A DNA stretch of 54,286 bases from Candidatus Moraniibacteriota bacterium (lineage in GTDB: Bacteria; Patescibacteriota; Minisyncoccia; Moranbacterales; GCA-2747515). The translations under genes were made by a program, and so were the position numbers. The notes below the pieces were generated by a model. The model saw only the letters and a list, made by a program, of their open reading frames with translations. It made no database searches and was not told the origin of the DNA. Of the stretch, positions 1 through 8,932 are shown one piece after another. Position 1 is the stretch's first letter; each line of letters opens with the position of its first letter. The stretch spans positions 1 to 54,286 of the forward strand of contig CAMZLB010000016.1 of assembly GCA_947311515.1 (NCBI GenBank). Direction: 5' to 3'.

Positions 1-2
1 AT

Positions 3-896
3 TCTAACTCTGATGGAGATTATGAAGTGCAAGTTAAGGTTAGTGATGGTTCTTTATATGATACGCAAAACATAACTGTTACAGTTACTGATGTTAGCGA
101 AAATGGGTATCCTGTTATTTATTCTGACGGAGGAGGAGATACAGCCTTTGTTGTAATTGATGAGAACGAAGTTGTAGTAACTACTGTTTTAGCACTAGAT
201 TCAGATATTGATAATGTATTAAAATATTCAATTTCAGGAGGATCGGATAAGGATTTATTCATAATAGATTCTTTGACTGGAGTTTTAAAATTTTATACAG
301 TACCAAACTTTGAAGGGCCGTCAGACTTAGATATGGATAATATGTATGAAGTTGAGATCACTGTAAGTAATGGTAAATTGACAGATGTACAAATTATAAG
401 TGTTCTAGTTAAAGATGTTACTGAAATTGGAGTTACTATTCCCATGTATCGCTTATTTAACACAAGAACTGGAGCTCAACTATACACAAAAGGAGAAAAA
501 GATAGAGATAAAATATTAGTTAAGTGGCCAGAGTTTGAATTTACAGATAATGGACCTGCTTTTTACGCTACCGGTCCAAGTGACATGAATGATTTAGTTC
601 CAATCTATAGGCTTTATAACACTAGAACTGGAGTACATCTTTATACTAGGGGAGCAGAAGATAGAGATAAAATCTTATCCAAATGGTCAGATTTTGAGTT
701 CACAGATGAGGTTCCAGCATTTTATGCAAGCTTAACTAATGATGGCACTACACCAATATTTAGGCTTTATAACACTAGAACTGGAGTACATCTTTATACT
801 AGAGGAGCAGAAGATAGAGATAAAATCCTATCTAAATGGTCAGATTTTGAGTTCACAGATGGGGTTCCAGCATTTTATGCAAACGTGACATCATAA
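3..896 (+). CDS. C-terminal part of a surface protein with cadherin-like domains and three DUF5648 repeats
   Basis: The reading frame is open to the left edge, so the start lies outside the window; the GTG at 27 is internal to a beta-sandwich strand (DGDYEVQVKVSDG) and is not a real start. The visible part has the end of one cadherin-like domain, a second one (about window residues 40-140, with DENE and ITVSNGKLTDVQ-type strands) and three C-terminal copies of a module of about 45 residues starting [MI][YF]RL[FY]NTRTG and ending PAFYA. That module matches the DUF5648 type, often found at the C-terminus of secreted proteins. The likely role is an extracellular adhesin or surface protein; this is inferred from domain type only, since the signal peptide is not visible. 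Copies 2 and 3 are almost identical. Confidence 0.8.
   Translation, partial: SNSDGDYEVQVKVSDGSLYDTQNITVTVTDVSENGYPVIYSDGGGDTAFVVIDENEVVVTTVLALDSDIDNVLKYSISGGSDKDLFIIDSLTGVLKFYTVPNFEGPSDLDMDNMYEVEITVSNGKLTDVQIISVLVKDVTEIGVTIPMYRLFNTRTGAQLYTKGEKDRDKILVKWPEFEFTDNGPAFYATGPSDMNDLVPIYRLYNTRTGVHLYTRGAEDRDKILSKWSDFEFTDEVPAFYASLTNDGTTPIFRLYNTRTGVHLYTRGAEDRDKILSKWSDFEFTDGVPAFYANVTS
600..884 (+). repeat. Recent tandem duplication of a DUF5648-encoding unit (153-nt period)
   Basis: Copies beginning at 600 and 753 encode PIYRLYNTRTG... and PIFRLYNTRTG... and are nearly identical at the DNA level (for example aacactagaactggagtaca in both). The first module, at about 444, is clearly more diverged. This indicates recent in-frame duplication within the surface protein gene. 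Confidence 0.8.
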
Positions 897-1041
897 AAAT
901 CTAGGTTTTGATTGTAATTAATATATTATTTATATAGATGTATGCAAATAAATATTTTTATGATAGACTATTTATGTAAAAATTTAAAGTTTGTATAGAT
1001 TTTGAATTTAACTAAAAAGATTTTAAAAATAATTATAACTC

Positions 1042-1743
1042 ATGAAAGCAGTAATACTTGCAGCAGGGCGTGGCACTAGAATGGGAGAACTAACAAAAAA
1101 TACTCCAAAACCATTACTTAAAATTAATAAAAAACCAAAACTTGCTTATACTGTAGAGCAATTACCGAGTGAAATAACTGAGGTCGTTTTTATCATTGGG
1201 TATTTAGGTGAGCAAATAAAAAATTATTTCGGAAATGAATATGCTCATAAAAATATTTACTATATAGAACAAACAAAATTAAATGGTACAGGTGGAGCTG
1301 TAATGTTAGCTAAATCTATTATAGGAGATTCAAAATTTTTAGTACTAATGGGAGATGATTTATATTTAAAATCTGATTTAGAAAAAATGCTTAAGTATAA
1401 TTTTGCTGCACTAGCTTATAAGTCTAAAGATTCCTCAAATTATGCAATATCGAAAACTGATAGTAACGGATTTTTGACTGAAGTAATAGAAGTTCCGCAT
1501 AATGAGAAAAGTGGATATGCAAATACCGGTGCATATATGCTTTCATCTGAGTTTTTCGATTGGAAATTAATTCCTAAACAAGAAGGTAGCGATGAATATG
1601 GACTACCTCAAACATTAGTAAAAAATAAAGGTGATAATAAAATTAAGGTTATCCCTACAGAGAAATGGTTCCCCATAGGAGATCCGCAGGCACTTGAAAA
1701 ATCACAAAATATAATTCATGAATTCACAGAAACTAATAAGTAA
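1042..1743 (+). CDS. Sugar-phosphate nucleotidyltransferase family protein
   Basis: A 233-residue single-domain enzyme of the NTP_transferase (GT-A-like) family, which joins an NTP to a sugar-1-phosphate to give an NDP-sugar. The N-terminus carries the signature LAAGRGTRMGEL...PKPLLKI (residues 6-27), with the activated-sugar binding Lys in PKP, and a metal-binding GDDLY at about residue 104. It lacks the left-handed beta-helix of GlmU, so it is a stand-alone nucleotidyltransferase; the sugar cannot be told. It heads a tight operon: yvcK starts 8 nt after its stop, and glmS lies further downstream, which points towards envelope sugar precursors. No Shine-Dalgarno precedes the ATG. Confidence 0.85.
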   Translation: MKAVILAAGRGTRMGELTKNTPKPLLKINKKPKLAYTVEQLPSEITEVVFIIGYLGEQIKNYFGNEYAHKNIYYIEQTKLNGTGGAVMLAKSIIGDSKFLVLMGDDLYLKSDLEKMLKYNFAALAYKSKDSSNYAISKTDSNGFLTEVIEVPHNEKSGYANTGAYMLSSEFFDWKLIPKQEGSDEYGLPQTLVKNKGDNKIKVIPTEKWFPIGDPQALEKSQNIIHEFTETNK

Positions 1744-1751
1744 AAAATCTC

Positions 1752-2792
1752 ATGAATAGAAAAAAAATAGTCACTTTAGGAGGTGGAACTGGATCTTATA
1801 TGCTATTGAACGGATTGAAGGAGTATTCTTACGATTTAACTGCTATAGTTACTATGGCAGATGACGGTGGTTCTACAGGAGTTCTTAGAGATGAGTTAGG
1901 TGTGTTACCGCCTGGAGATATTAGGCAGTGCTTAGTAGCCTTATCAGATTCCTCAGTTATTATGCGTGATCTCATGACTTACAGATTTGAAAAAGGTGAT
2001 TTAAAAGGACATAGTTTTGGAAATTTATTATTAAGCGCACTAGAAAAGATAACTGGAAACTTTTCTACTGGAGTAGAAGAGGCAATAAAAATTTTAAATG
2101 TAAAGGGTGATGTGTTGCCCATAAGCGAGGATGATATGCGATTAGAAATTATTCTTCAAGATGGTACTATTTTGAATGGCGAAAAAGAATTAGATGATAA
2201 TCAAGACATACGTAAAAAATGTATTAAAGATGTTAAATTATCTAAGGAGGTTATAGCTAATAAAAAAGCAATTAAAGCAATATTTGATGCTGATTACATA
2301 ATAATTGGACCAGGGGATCATTATGGTAGTATTTTACCAAATTTACTTGTTAAACAAATCTCAGAATCTATTAAAAAGTCTGATGCTCTAGTATTTTTTG
2401 TGTCACCTCTCACAAATAAAATGGGACACTCAGATGGTTATGATATGCTAGATTATGTAACTAGGATTGAAAAATATATTGGAAAAAATAGAGTGGATAA
2501 TGTATTTTATAACTCAAAAATCCCAAACAAAAAAGTACTTATTCAATATGAAGAAAAAGAAGGACCTAATTCTTTTGTACTTTGTGATGAGAAAAGCACT
2601 GAATTTAAAAAAAGAAAATTTAAAGTTGTAAAAGGGGATTATCTACAAAATAAATCTATAGATAAGAAATTTAGTGATTCCATCGCACATACACGTTCCT
2701 TTATACGACATGATAGCCACAAGATTGCTCATGCAATTTCATTTACTATTAATAATGATGACAATAAGTTGAATTCTATTGAAATTATTTAA
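1752..2792 (+). CDS. yvcK: YvcK/CofD-like protein (gluconeogenesis factor family)
   Basis: A 346-residue protein of the YvcK family, related to CofD 2-phospho-L-lactate transferase. Family members bind UDP-GlcNAc and affect carbon use, cell shape and wall synthesis in other bacteria. The N-terminal glycine-rich VTLGGGTGSYMLL (residues 7-19), the block MADDGGSTG and PPGDIRQCL, and GPGDHYGSILPNLLV (about 187-201) are the family hallmarks. It lies 8 nt after the nucleotidyltransferase and 9 nt before the HAD gene, so co-transcription is likely. Its position between sugar-nucleotide synthesis and glmS fits a regulatory role in wall precursor supply (inference). Confidence 0.88.
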   Translation: MNRKKIVTLGGGTGSYMLLNGLKEYSYDLTAIVTMADDGGSTGVLRDELGVLPPGDIRQCLVALSDSSVIMRDLMTYRFEKGDLKGHSFGNLLLSALEKITGNFSTGVEEAIKILNVKGDVLPISEDDMRLEIILQDGTILNGEKELDDNQDIRKKCIKDVKLSKEVIANKKAIKAIFDADYIIIGPGDHYGSILPNLLVKQISESIKKSDALVFFVSPLTNKMGHSDGYDMLDYVTRIEKYIGKNRVDNVFYNSKIPNKKVLIQYEEKEGPNSFVLCDEKSTEFKKRKFKVVKGDYLQNKSIDKKFSDSIAHTRSFIRHDSHKIAHAISFTINNDDNKLNSIEII

Positions 2793-2801
2793 ACAAATAT
2801 T

Positions 2802-3464
2802 ATGAATATATTTTTTGACTTTGATGATGTATTATTTGATACGCGTGCATTTAAAAAAGGATTTTTAGATTTATTTATAGGTAAATTTAACTTAACAGTA
2901 GAAAATTTTGAAACATCCTATAAAAAAGCTAGAGAAAGGGATGGAATTTCTAATTACATATTTGAAAATCATTTAAAAATTCTAAATTTAGAATTTGGAT
3001 TAAGTAAAGATCTTGTTGAGCAAGAAGTTAAATATTTTGCAAAAGATTTAAGCAAATATGTAATAGAAGATGTTAAAAAATCTCTTGAAACCTTGAATGA
3101 TATGGGTCATACACTATATATAGTTACATTTGGATCAAAATTCATACAAGATATCAAAATTTCTGGTAGTGGACTAGCTCATCTATTTAAGGATATAATA
3201 GTAACAGAAGGTGATAAGGGTGAAGCTGTTAGTAGGCTATTTAAAAAAAATGGATATAATAAAAAAAAATCAATATTTGTAGATGATAGAATTAATCATT
3301 TGCAAAAGATAACTACATTACATCCGAATATGAATTGCGTTGTGATGATACGACCGGAAGGACGATACACAAAAAAAATGATAAAAGATAAAAATTTCAG
3401 TAATTATTTGAGCGTAGAAAATATGAATGATTTAGTTGAGTTTATAGCTACTGATATATATTAA
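2802..3464 (+). CDS. HAD-superfamily hydrolase
   Basis: A 220-residue haloacid dehalogenase-like phosphatase. Motif I is FFDFDDVLFDT (residues 4-14) with the nucleophile and acid/base Asp pair; motif II is the TFGSK region near residue 108; motif III/IV includes KKKSIFVDDR (about 157-166) with the metal-binding acidic pair. The cap between motifs I and II is helical. The substrate is unknown. It is the last gene of the nucleotidyltransferase-yvcK-HAD operon. No hairpin terminator is obvious in the AT-rich gap before glmS. Confidence 0.8.
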   Translation: MNIFFDFDDVLFDTRAFKKGFLDLFIGKFNLTVENFETSYKKARERDGISNYIFENHLKILNLEFGLSKDLVEQEVKYFAKDLSKYVIEDVKKSLETLNDMGHTLYIVTFGSKFIQDIKISGSGLAHLFKDIIVTEGDKGEAVSRLFKKNGYNKKKSIFVDDRINHLQKITTLHPNMNCVVMIRPEGRYTKKMIKDKNFSNYLSVENMNDLVEFIATDIY

Positions 3465-3553
3465 ATATAATAGTAGTACTATCTCGAAATAATTTCATTT
3501 TTTTATTTTTAGTAACATTGTTTTAGCTGTGAAATAGTTTTTATAAAGAATTA

Positions 3554-3559
3554 TATAAT
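3554..3559 (+). promoter_or_regulatory. Candidate -10 box for glmS
   Basis: A perfect TATAAT lies 17 nt before the glmS ATG at 3577, giving a predicted leader of only about 11 nt. No convincing -35 hexamer was found. There is no room for a glmS ribozyme, and none was recognised. Confidence 0.35.
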
Positions 3560-3576
3560 TTGTTAATATTAATTAT

Positions 3577-5400
3577 ATGTGTGGAATTGTAGGATATATT
3601 GGAAAAAAAGATGCATGTGAGATTTTAATTAAAGGTTTACGAAGATTGGAGTATAGAGGATATGATAGTTCAGGAATTGCATTACATAATGGAAGGAAAA
3701 TAAATAGCACTAAATCAACTGGAAAAATAGTAAATTTAGAGGAAAAACTTACTGAAAAGAATTCTGTTGGTACTCTAGGTATAGCTCATACAAGATGGGC
3801 AACACATGGTAAGCCAACAGAGGTAAATTCTCATCCTCACTCAGCTGGAGACATAACACTTGTACATAATGGAATAATAGAAAATTATCAAAAGTTGAAG
3901 GAGGATTTGATAAAAAAAGGACATAGCTTTCTTTCAGATACTGATTCTGAGGTAATTGCTCATTTGATACAAGAGGAGAATATTAAATTTGATTTTGAAA
4001 GATCTGTACAAAGTGCAATTAAGAAAGTAAAAGGAGCTTATGCATTAGCTATAATACACAAAGAGCATCCTGATAAGCTTATAGTTGTTAGAAACTCTTC
4101 TCCATTAGTTATTGGAGTGGGAAATAATGAATTTGTAATAGCCTCGGACGCAAGTGCTATAATAGCTTATACAAATAAAGTTGTGTATTTAGATGATGGA
4201 GAATTAGCAATTATTACACCTACTGATTATGTAGTTAAAACTATTTCAAATAAATTACAAAAAAAACAAGAACAACAACTTGAATGGAATGATGAACAAG
4301 CAAAAAAAGAAGGTTATGAACATTTTATGCTTAAAGAAATTCACGACCAGCCACATGCAATACAGGATGCTATACGTGGACGAATAGATATGGAGAATGG
4401 TATGGCTATACTAGGAGGTTTGACCTCTGTAGATAAGCGTTTACGTTCAATTAATCGTGTTATCATCATCTCTTGTGGAACATCATATTTTTCTGGGCTT
4501 GTTGGAGAATATATGATTGAGGAATACGCTGGGATACCTACAGAAGTTGAATATGCTAGTGAATTTAGATACAGAAAACCATTATTAGACAAAAATACAG
4601 TAGTTATTGCTATCTCACAATCAGGAGAAACAGCTGATACGCTAGCAGCTATAAAAGAAGCGAAAAATAAGGGAGCTCTTACGCTTGGTGTTGTAAATGT
4701 TGTTGGCTCAAGTATTGCTAGAGAAACAGATGCTGGAATATATAATCATGCTGGACCAGAAGTGAGCGTTGCTAGTACGAAAGCATTTACATCTCAGCTT
4801 ACCATACTTACGCTTATAGCAGTTTATTTAGGTAGACAGAGAGATATGTCTATGATTATGGGAAGGCGTATACTATCGGAATTACAGAAAGTTCCATTTC
4901 TAGTAAGTAAAATTTTAGAAAATGAAGAAAAAATTAAAAAAATTGCATACAAATACGCTAAATTTGAAAATTTCTTTTATCTAGGAAGAAAATACAACTA
5001 TCCCATAGCATGTGAGGGAGCTTTAAAAATAAAAGAGATTGCATACATCCATGCAGAAGGATATCCTTCTGGAGAAATGAAACATGGACCTATTGCATTA
5101 ATAGATAAACACTTTCCTTCAGTTATTTTAGCTCCAAAAGATAGTGTTTATGAAAAAACACTAAGTGCTATAGAAGAAATTAGAGCACGTGAAGGAAAAG
5201 TTGTAATTATAACTACTAAAGACGTAACTGAACTACATTCAGATAAATATGACATAATTTATATACCAAAGACGCTAGAAATTCTTATGCCTATAATAAC
5301 TGCTATACCTCTGCAGTTATTGGCCTACTATGTAGGAACAAAGCGTGGTCATGACGTAGATCAGCCAAAAAATTTAGCAAAAAGTGTTACTGTGGAATAA
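3577..5400 (+). CDS. glmS: Glutamine--fructose-6-phosphate aminotransferase (isomerizing)
   Basis: A 607-residue enzyme of normal family length that makes glucosamine-6-phosphate, the first step of UDP-GlcNAc synthesis for peptidoglycan. The N-terminal nucleophile Cys2 is in MCGIVGYIG, followed by the class II glutaminase domain (residues 1-215, with HTRWATHG and HNGIIENY). Two SIS sugar-isomerase domains follow (about 280-420 with SCGTSYFSG and SQSGETADT, and 455-600). The C-terminus ends in the family signature KNLAKSVTVE. It is a monocistronic unit closed by a strong hairpin at 5426. Regulation by a ribozyme is not supported by the short leader. Confidence 0.97.
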   Translation: MCGIVGYIGKKDACEILIKGLRRLEYRGYDSSGIALHNGRKINSTKSTGKIVNLEEKLTEKNSVGTLGIAHTRWATHGKPTEVNSHPHSAGDITLVHNGIIENYQKLKEDLIKKGHSFLSDTDSEVIAHLIQEENIKFDFERSVQSAIKKVKGAYALAIIHKEHPDKLIVVRNSSPLVIGVGNNEFVIASDASAIIAYTNKVVYLDDGELAIITPTDYVVKTISNKLQKKQEQQLEWNDEQAKKEGYEHFMLKEIHDQPHAIQDAIRGRIDMENGMAILGGLTSVDKRLRSINRVIIISCGTSYFSGLVGEYMIEEYAGIPTEVEYASEFRYRKPLLDKNTVVIAISQSGETADTLAAIKEAKNKGALTLGVVNVVGSSIARETDAGIYNHAGPEVSVASTKAFTSQLTILTLIAVYLGRQRDMSMIMGRRILSELQKVPFLVSKILENEEKIKKIAYKYAKFENFFYLGRKYNYPIACEGALKIKEIAYIHAEGYPSGEMKHGPIALIDKHFPSVILAPKDSVYEKTLSAIEEIRAREGKVVIITTKDVTELHSDKYDIIYIPKTLEILMPIITAIPLQLLAYYVGTKRGHDVDQPKNLAKSVTVE

Positions 5401-5425
5401 TAATGTGAAATAATTAATATTTTTG

Positions 5426-5457
5426 AAAACCACTTCAATAAAATAAGAAGTGGTTTT
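5426..5457. terminator. Bidirectional rho-independent terminator between glmS and pyrH
   Basis: The perfect 11-bp stem AAAACCACTTC / GAAGTGGTTTT has a 10-nt A-rich loop, followed by T-rich sequence on the + side and A/T tracts on the other side. It sits between two convergent genes and probably serves both. Confidence 0.85.
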
Positions 5458-5470
5458 TATTTTTTCTCTA

Positions 5471-6178
5471 TTATCCATTACATATTACACTTCCTTCAAA
5501 TTTTTCATTATTTAAATAATTTTCTAAATTTTGTAGATTTTCACCACTCATAGTGACAACTTCTAAATCTTCTTTATTTGCAAATTTTGCAGCAACTGGA
5601 TCAAAAGGGGCGTGCATTCCAGGGGTCCATTTATCACCAACCATAGCACAAAATTCATACCAAGACATCTCTTCCACTATTTCAGCGTCTGAATACTTTT
5701 TTGGGTCTTTGTTGTATATGTATGAGATATTTGATAAATTTATTATTTTTTTTATTCCTAAAAACTTCGAAATTAAAGCTGTGTCGTAATCTGTAGAAAA
5801 TCCTGGCTTCCATCCAGCTGCAATCATTATAGGATTATCACAAGAATAAAAATCTTCTAGGTCATAGGGATTAGTATTTATCTTAGGATGTGCATATTTT
5901 CTAAATATTGTTCTTATCAGTTGAGCATTTAATCGTGTTGAATGAATTCCAAGCCAATCTTTATCTTCATCTGAAATTGATTCACTGACTTCTTCTGCAG
6001 AACTTTGATATTTTCTAGCAGTAGCTCCTCCACCTGTTATGAATACGAATTTTTTATTGTGATTTTCTATTTGATTTACAATTAAATCACGAAATTTTTT
6101 CAAAAAATCGACATCTATCTCATCTGGCATAATAAGCGAGCCTCCTAAATTAATAACGAAAGTATTTTCTTTGTTCAT
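5471..6178 (-). CDS. pyrH: UMP kinase, archaeal-like amino acid kinase family
   Basis: A 235-residue amino-acid-kinase-fold protein that phosphorylates UMP to UDP in pyrimidine nucleotide synthesis. Seen are the N-terminal NLGGSLIMP (residues 10-18), ITGGGATARKY (about 48-58), the uridylate region IAAGWKPGFSTDYDTAL, and the C-terminal hydrophobic GSVI end typical of PyrH. Overall spacing resembles the short archaeal-type enzyme more than the usual bacterial PyrH, as is often seen in CPR genomes (established for the group; not tested here). The small membrane-anchored gene at 6188-6565 lies 9 nt upstream in the same operon. Confidence 0.85.
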   Translation of the reverse strand: MNKENTFVINLGGSLIMPDEIDVDFLKKFRDLIVNQIENHNKKFVFITGGGATARKYQSSAEEVSESISDEDKDWLGIHSTRLNAQLIRTIFRKYAHPKINTNPYDLEDFYSCDNPIMIAAGWKPGFSTDYDTALISKFLGIKKIINLSNISYIYNKDPKKYSDAEIVEEMSWYEFCAMVGDKWTPGMHAPFDPVAAKFANKEDLEVVTMSGENLQNLENYLNNEKFEGSVICNG

Positions 6179-6187
6179 AAATTATGA

Positions 6188-6565
6188 TTAATATTTACAT
6201 GATTTTGTGCGTGTATATCCCTTATCTAAAGCATCTTTTTCTGATATAAAGCATGTTAGATTTTTTGGATTTATTTTATTTACACTTGGACAAGTTGGTG
6301 GATAAAACTTTTCTCCATTTACACTCCCTACATAAGAACATCTAGTATTTTCTTTAGGATTGGCATTAAATAACTTTTCCTGTGCACAAATAATAGCTTT
6401 GGAATTATTCTCATTGATCTGTAAAGGACTTTTTTTAAACTCAGCACCTTTTATTAAACCAAATGAAAAACTAGACCAACCAATAACAATAAAAGCCACT
6501 ATAGATATAATTAGAAACTCATTCTTTTTAAAGAATATCTTAATACCATCAATTTTCTTTTTCAT
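6188..6565 (-). CDS. Membrane-anchored small protein with a C-terminal Cys-containing module
   Basis: A 125-residue protein with a basic N-terminus, one membrane span (about residues 15-36) and an outward-facing C-terminal domain. The C-terminal SYVGSVNGEKFYPPTCPSVN ... FISEKDALDKGYTRTKSC has the look of a short Ada-like/sunset-type cysteine motif (xYVGSxxGxxFYxPxC ... F.s...A...GY...K.C), found at the ends of surface or nuclease proteins. The cysteines could bind metal or form a disulfide. The function is unknown. It is the first gene of the operon that continues into pyrH 9 nt later, and is divergent from rpmA. Confidence 0.65.
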   Translation of the reverse strand: MKKKIDGIKIFFKKNEFLIISIVAFIVIGWSSFSFGLIKGAEFKKSPLQINENNSKAIICAQEKLFNANPKENTRCSYVGSVNGEKFYPPTCPSVNKINPKNLTCFISEKDALDKGYTRTKSCKY

Positions 6566-6579
6566 ATTCTTTTAAATAG

Positions 6580-6607
6580 TTGACTTTTTCTATCCCTTTG
6601 ATATAAT
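6580..6607 (+). promoter_or_regulatory. Sigma-70-type promoter of rpmA
   Basis: TTGACT (6580-6585) and TATAAT (6602-6607) are separated by 16 nt. Transcription would start near 6614, giving a leader of about 33 nt before the rpmA ATG at 6647. Confidence 0.75.
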
Positions 6608-6646
6608 AACACAAGAACGTTATTTTTGTAAATATTTAAAAAGAAT

Positions 6647-6925
6647 ATGTCTACAAGTAAAGCAGGTGGATCCACTAGGTTGGGTCGAGATTCGATTTCA
6701 AAGCGTTTAGGCGTTAAACTTTTTGATTCTCAGGAGGTTAAGTCAGGAAATATCATAGTTAAGCAAAGAGGAACAAAATTTCATCCAGGAAAAAATGTAA
6801 AAATTGGTAAAGATGATACTTTGTATGCAGTAACTGACGGTATTGTAAGGTTTACTAAAAAGAAAGAGTATACTTTTACAGGTAAACTTAAAAAAAGACG
6901 TTATGTTAGCGTTATTAGTAACTAA
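6647..6925 (+). CDS. rpmA: 50S ribosomal protein bL27
   Basis: A 92-residue bL27, whose N-terminal arm reaches the peptidyl-transferase centre. The start [16 protein letters not shown] and the block [26 protein letters not shown] (given in parts: [25 protein letters not shown]) are diagnostic. No cleavable Firmicutes-type N-terminal extension is present. It has its own promoter and terminator and is separate from rplU, which lies at 30779 in this window; in most bacteria the two are neighbours. Confidence 0.96.
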   Translation: MSTSKAGGSTRLGRDSISKRLGVKLFDSQEVKSGNIIVKQRGTKFHPGKNVKIGKDDTLYAVTDGIVRFTKKKEYTFTGKLKKRRYVSVISN

Positions 6926-6948
6926 TTACTTTATTAAGTTTTCTAAAC

Positions 6949-6981
6949 AAAACCACATATATAGAACATATGTGGTTTTTT
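6949..6981 (+). terminator. Rho-independent terminator of rpmA
   Basis: The 12-bp stem AAAACCACATAT / ATATGTGGTTTT has a 7-nt loop and runs into a T tract. It lies 24 nt after the rpmA stop. Confidence 0.85.
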
Positions 6982-7112
6982 GTAAATTAATTAAAGTTCT
7001 CTCAAAAACTTTTATAAATTTATTCTCTTTTAAATTTTCAAATCCCTATTTGGCGTTATTATAGTGTGTATTTTCTAAAATGGTAGTTTTTACTAGTCTG
7101 TTTTTTTAAAAT

Positions 7113-7871
7113 TTACATTAGTACCCATCTTGAAGTAAATAACAACATAAAGAGTAAACTTAATCCTATTATAATATTATTAAGAACTCTTTTTTTAGAT
7201 AAAGTTATTGTAAAAACCATAATAAACATATCCCATATTATGTAGTAAAATAACACAATAACTGATGCATTTGTTAGATATCCAAATGGCCAAAAATTCA
7301 TCATCCACATAATTTGAACTATTAAAAAGGATATAATAGCACTTCCTAAGAAAGCTCTATAGATATTTTTTGAATACACTTTAAGAGAAGCAAATGTTAT
7401 AAAAAATAAAAATACCACACTAATTGATAAAAAAAACCATAGAGGTATTTCAAAATTAATATAAACACCATAAAAAGCGGCAAAAAAGAAAAATATTGTG
7501 GATATTATGGATATAGAAAAGAAAGTTTTTGCTGTTATGTCTCTGGAATTATTTTTCATTCTGTTAATTCCTAATAATGCTGAGTAATATACAATACCGA
7601 CACCAATTGCAAAAAAACTTCTTTTAAAGTTTGAATCAATAAAATAAAGTAAAGCAAGAGAAGATATTATAATTCCAATTGGTATTATAGTAAATATAAA
7701 GTTCCTTCCGATTATGTGTGTTGTATAAAACGTTACGATTAAAAGACCTCCTATTACAAATAATCCACTTTTTTCTGAAATATCTAAAACATTATTAGCG
7801 AATAATAATAAAATTATGGATACAAGTACAGTAAAAACAATACTTCTAAAATGGATAATTAGTACATTCAT
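7113..7871 (-). CDS. Polytopic membrane protein of unknown function
   Basis: About 252 residues made almost entirely of hydrophobic segments: eight or so predicted membrane spans, with short basic cytoplasmic loops (RMKNNSRD, SKKRVLNN). The first ATG, at 7871 (MNVLIIHFRS), is chosen; the frame can be extended only to a TTG at 7883. No catalytic motif was recognised. It is the last gene of an operon with a PpiC-type foldase and an FtsB-like protein, which suggests an envelope role (inference). Confidence 0.7.
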   Translation of the reverse strand: MNVLIIHFRSIVFTVLVSIILLLFANNVLDISEKSGLFVIGGLLIVTFYTTHIIGRNFIFTIIPIGIIISSLALLYFIDSNFKRSFFAIGVGIVYYSALLGINRMKNNSRDITAKTFFSISIISTIFFFFAAFYGVYINFEIPLWFFLSISVVFLFFITFASLKVYSKNIYRAFLGSAIISFLIVQIMWMMNFWPFGYLTNASVIVLFYYIIWDMFIMVFTITLSKKRVLNNIIIGLSLLFMLLFTSRWVLM

Positions 7872-7894
7872 AACTGTTATCAAGTTTATAAAAT

Positions 7895-8923
7895 TTACTC
7901 AACATTATTATCTGCTGATACTAACGCATACTCAAACTCTACTAAAGAAGGATCTTTAAATATAACTCTGTTCTTAGAAGAATCCCATGTGTAATCAGGT
8001 GAATTTATTTGAATTTTCATTTTCCCTATCAAATTATCAAAGTATTGAGCAAAGTTTTTCTTCTTGATAAGTATTTGTTTAATAGAGACCATCATAGGTC
8101 TTCCTGAATCATCATTCAATACATCATTTATATAAATTATATGAAAACCCAGATCGCTTTCTATAATGTCACTCACTTCTCCTTTTTTCATAGTAAAAGC
8201 TTTGTTTTCAATTTCTTTTTCTAATTGACCTCGTTGAAAAAAACCTGACTCTCCCCCATTTGATGCTGTAATGCCTTCGGAATACTTTTTAGCTACAGCA
8301 GAAAAGTTCGTTCCTGATTTTAGAGCTTGTTCTACTTGTTTTATTTTGTCTATTGTATTTTTATCAGCTGTATTATTTTTTCTATAGTAATCTTCTAGTT
8401 TATTTATATAGAGTTCTCTACGAACTACATGTTTTGCAAATTCTTTTTCTGTAAAATTATAGAGTTCAATTCTTTTTTTTGCAAATTCAGGATCACTTTT
8501 GTCTATAGCTCTTTTCAATGCCATATTAATTTCATCATCCAAAACTGAAATACCTTTACTGTGCGCTATATTTTCAATAGCCCTACCTTCTATTAAATTA
8601 TTGAGTACCATTCTCTCTAAAACTTTTAATCTCTTTTTTCCTTCTGGAGTAGAAAAGTCAATTCTTACCCCAACTTTTTCAAAATTTTGTTTTTCAAAAA
8701 AACTTTTAGACGCTAATGTTCTAAGTTCTAAGTCGCTAAAAGATATATTATTTCCATCTACAGATGCGATAGACATTCCTATTTTATTTCTAACCTTTTT
8801 TGAGATAGTCGAGTTTGATTTTTTTACAAAAATGAATACTAATACAATAGAAAGACTTAATATTAACATTATACTGATTAGTAGTAGTAAATTATTTTTC
8901 TTTTTTAGCATATTTTTTAACAT
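7895..8923 (-). CDS. Membrane-anchored PpiC-type peptidyl-prolyl isomerase (PrsA/SurA-like foldase)
   Basis: A 342-residue protein with a basic N-terminus (KKKNN), one membrane anchor (residues 13-34) and an extracytoplasmic part. Residues about 55-185 form a SurA_N/trigger-like helical chaperone region. Residues about 190-300 form a parvulin rotamase domain, with FSAVAKKYSEG, NGGESGFFQRGQLEKEIE, KGEVSDIIESDLGFHIIYI and VSIKQILI as family blocks. It probably assists folding of secreted or surface proteins outside the membrane. It sits 9 nt after the FtsB-like gene. M5 (8911) is an alternative start. Confidence 0.85.
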   Translation of the reverse strand: MLKNMLKKKNNLLLLISIMLILSLSIVLVFIFVKKSNSTISKKVRNKIGMSIASVDGNNISFSDLELRTLASKSFFEKQNFEKVGVRIDFSTPEGKKRLKVLERMVLNNLIEGRAIENIAHSKGISVLDDEINMALKRAIDKSDPEFAKKRIELYNFTEKEFAKHVVRRELYINKLEDYYRKNNTADKNTIDKIKQVEQALKSGTNFSAVAKKYSEGITASNGGESGFFQRGQLEKEIENKAFTMKKGEVSDIIESDLGFHIIYINDVLNDDSGRPMMVSIKQILIKKKNFAQYFDNLIGKMKIQINSPDYTWDSSKNRVIFKDPSLVEFEYALVSADNNVE

Positions 8924-8932
8924 ATTATTTAA

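Noticed and set aside
3465-3576. glmS ribozyme upstream of glmS
   Set aside because: The promoter-like TATAAT leaves only about 11 nt of leader, and none of the conserved ribozyme core is visible in the gap.
4341-4592. Minus-strand ORF of 83 codons inside glmS
   Set aside because: It is a shadow of the conserved SIS domain of GlmS, with no independent support.
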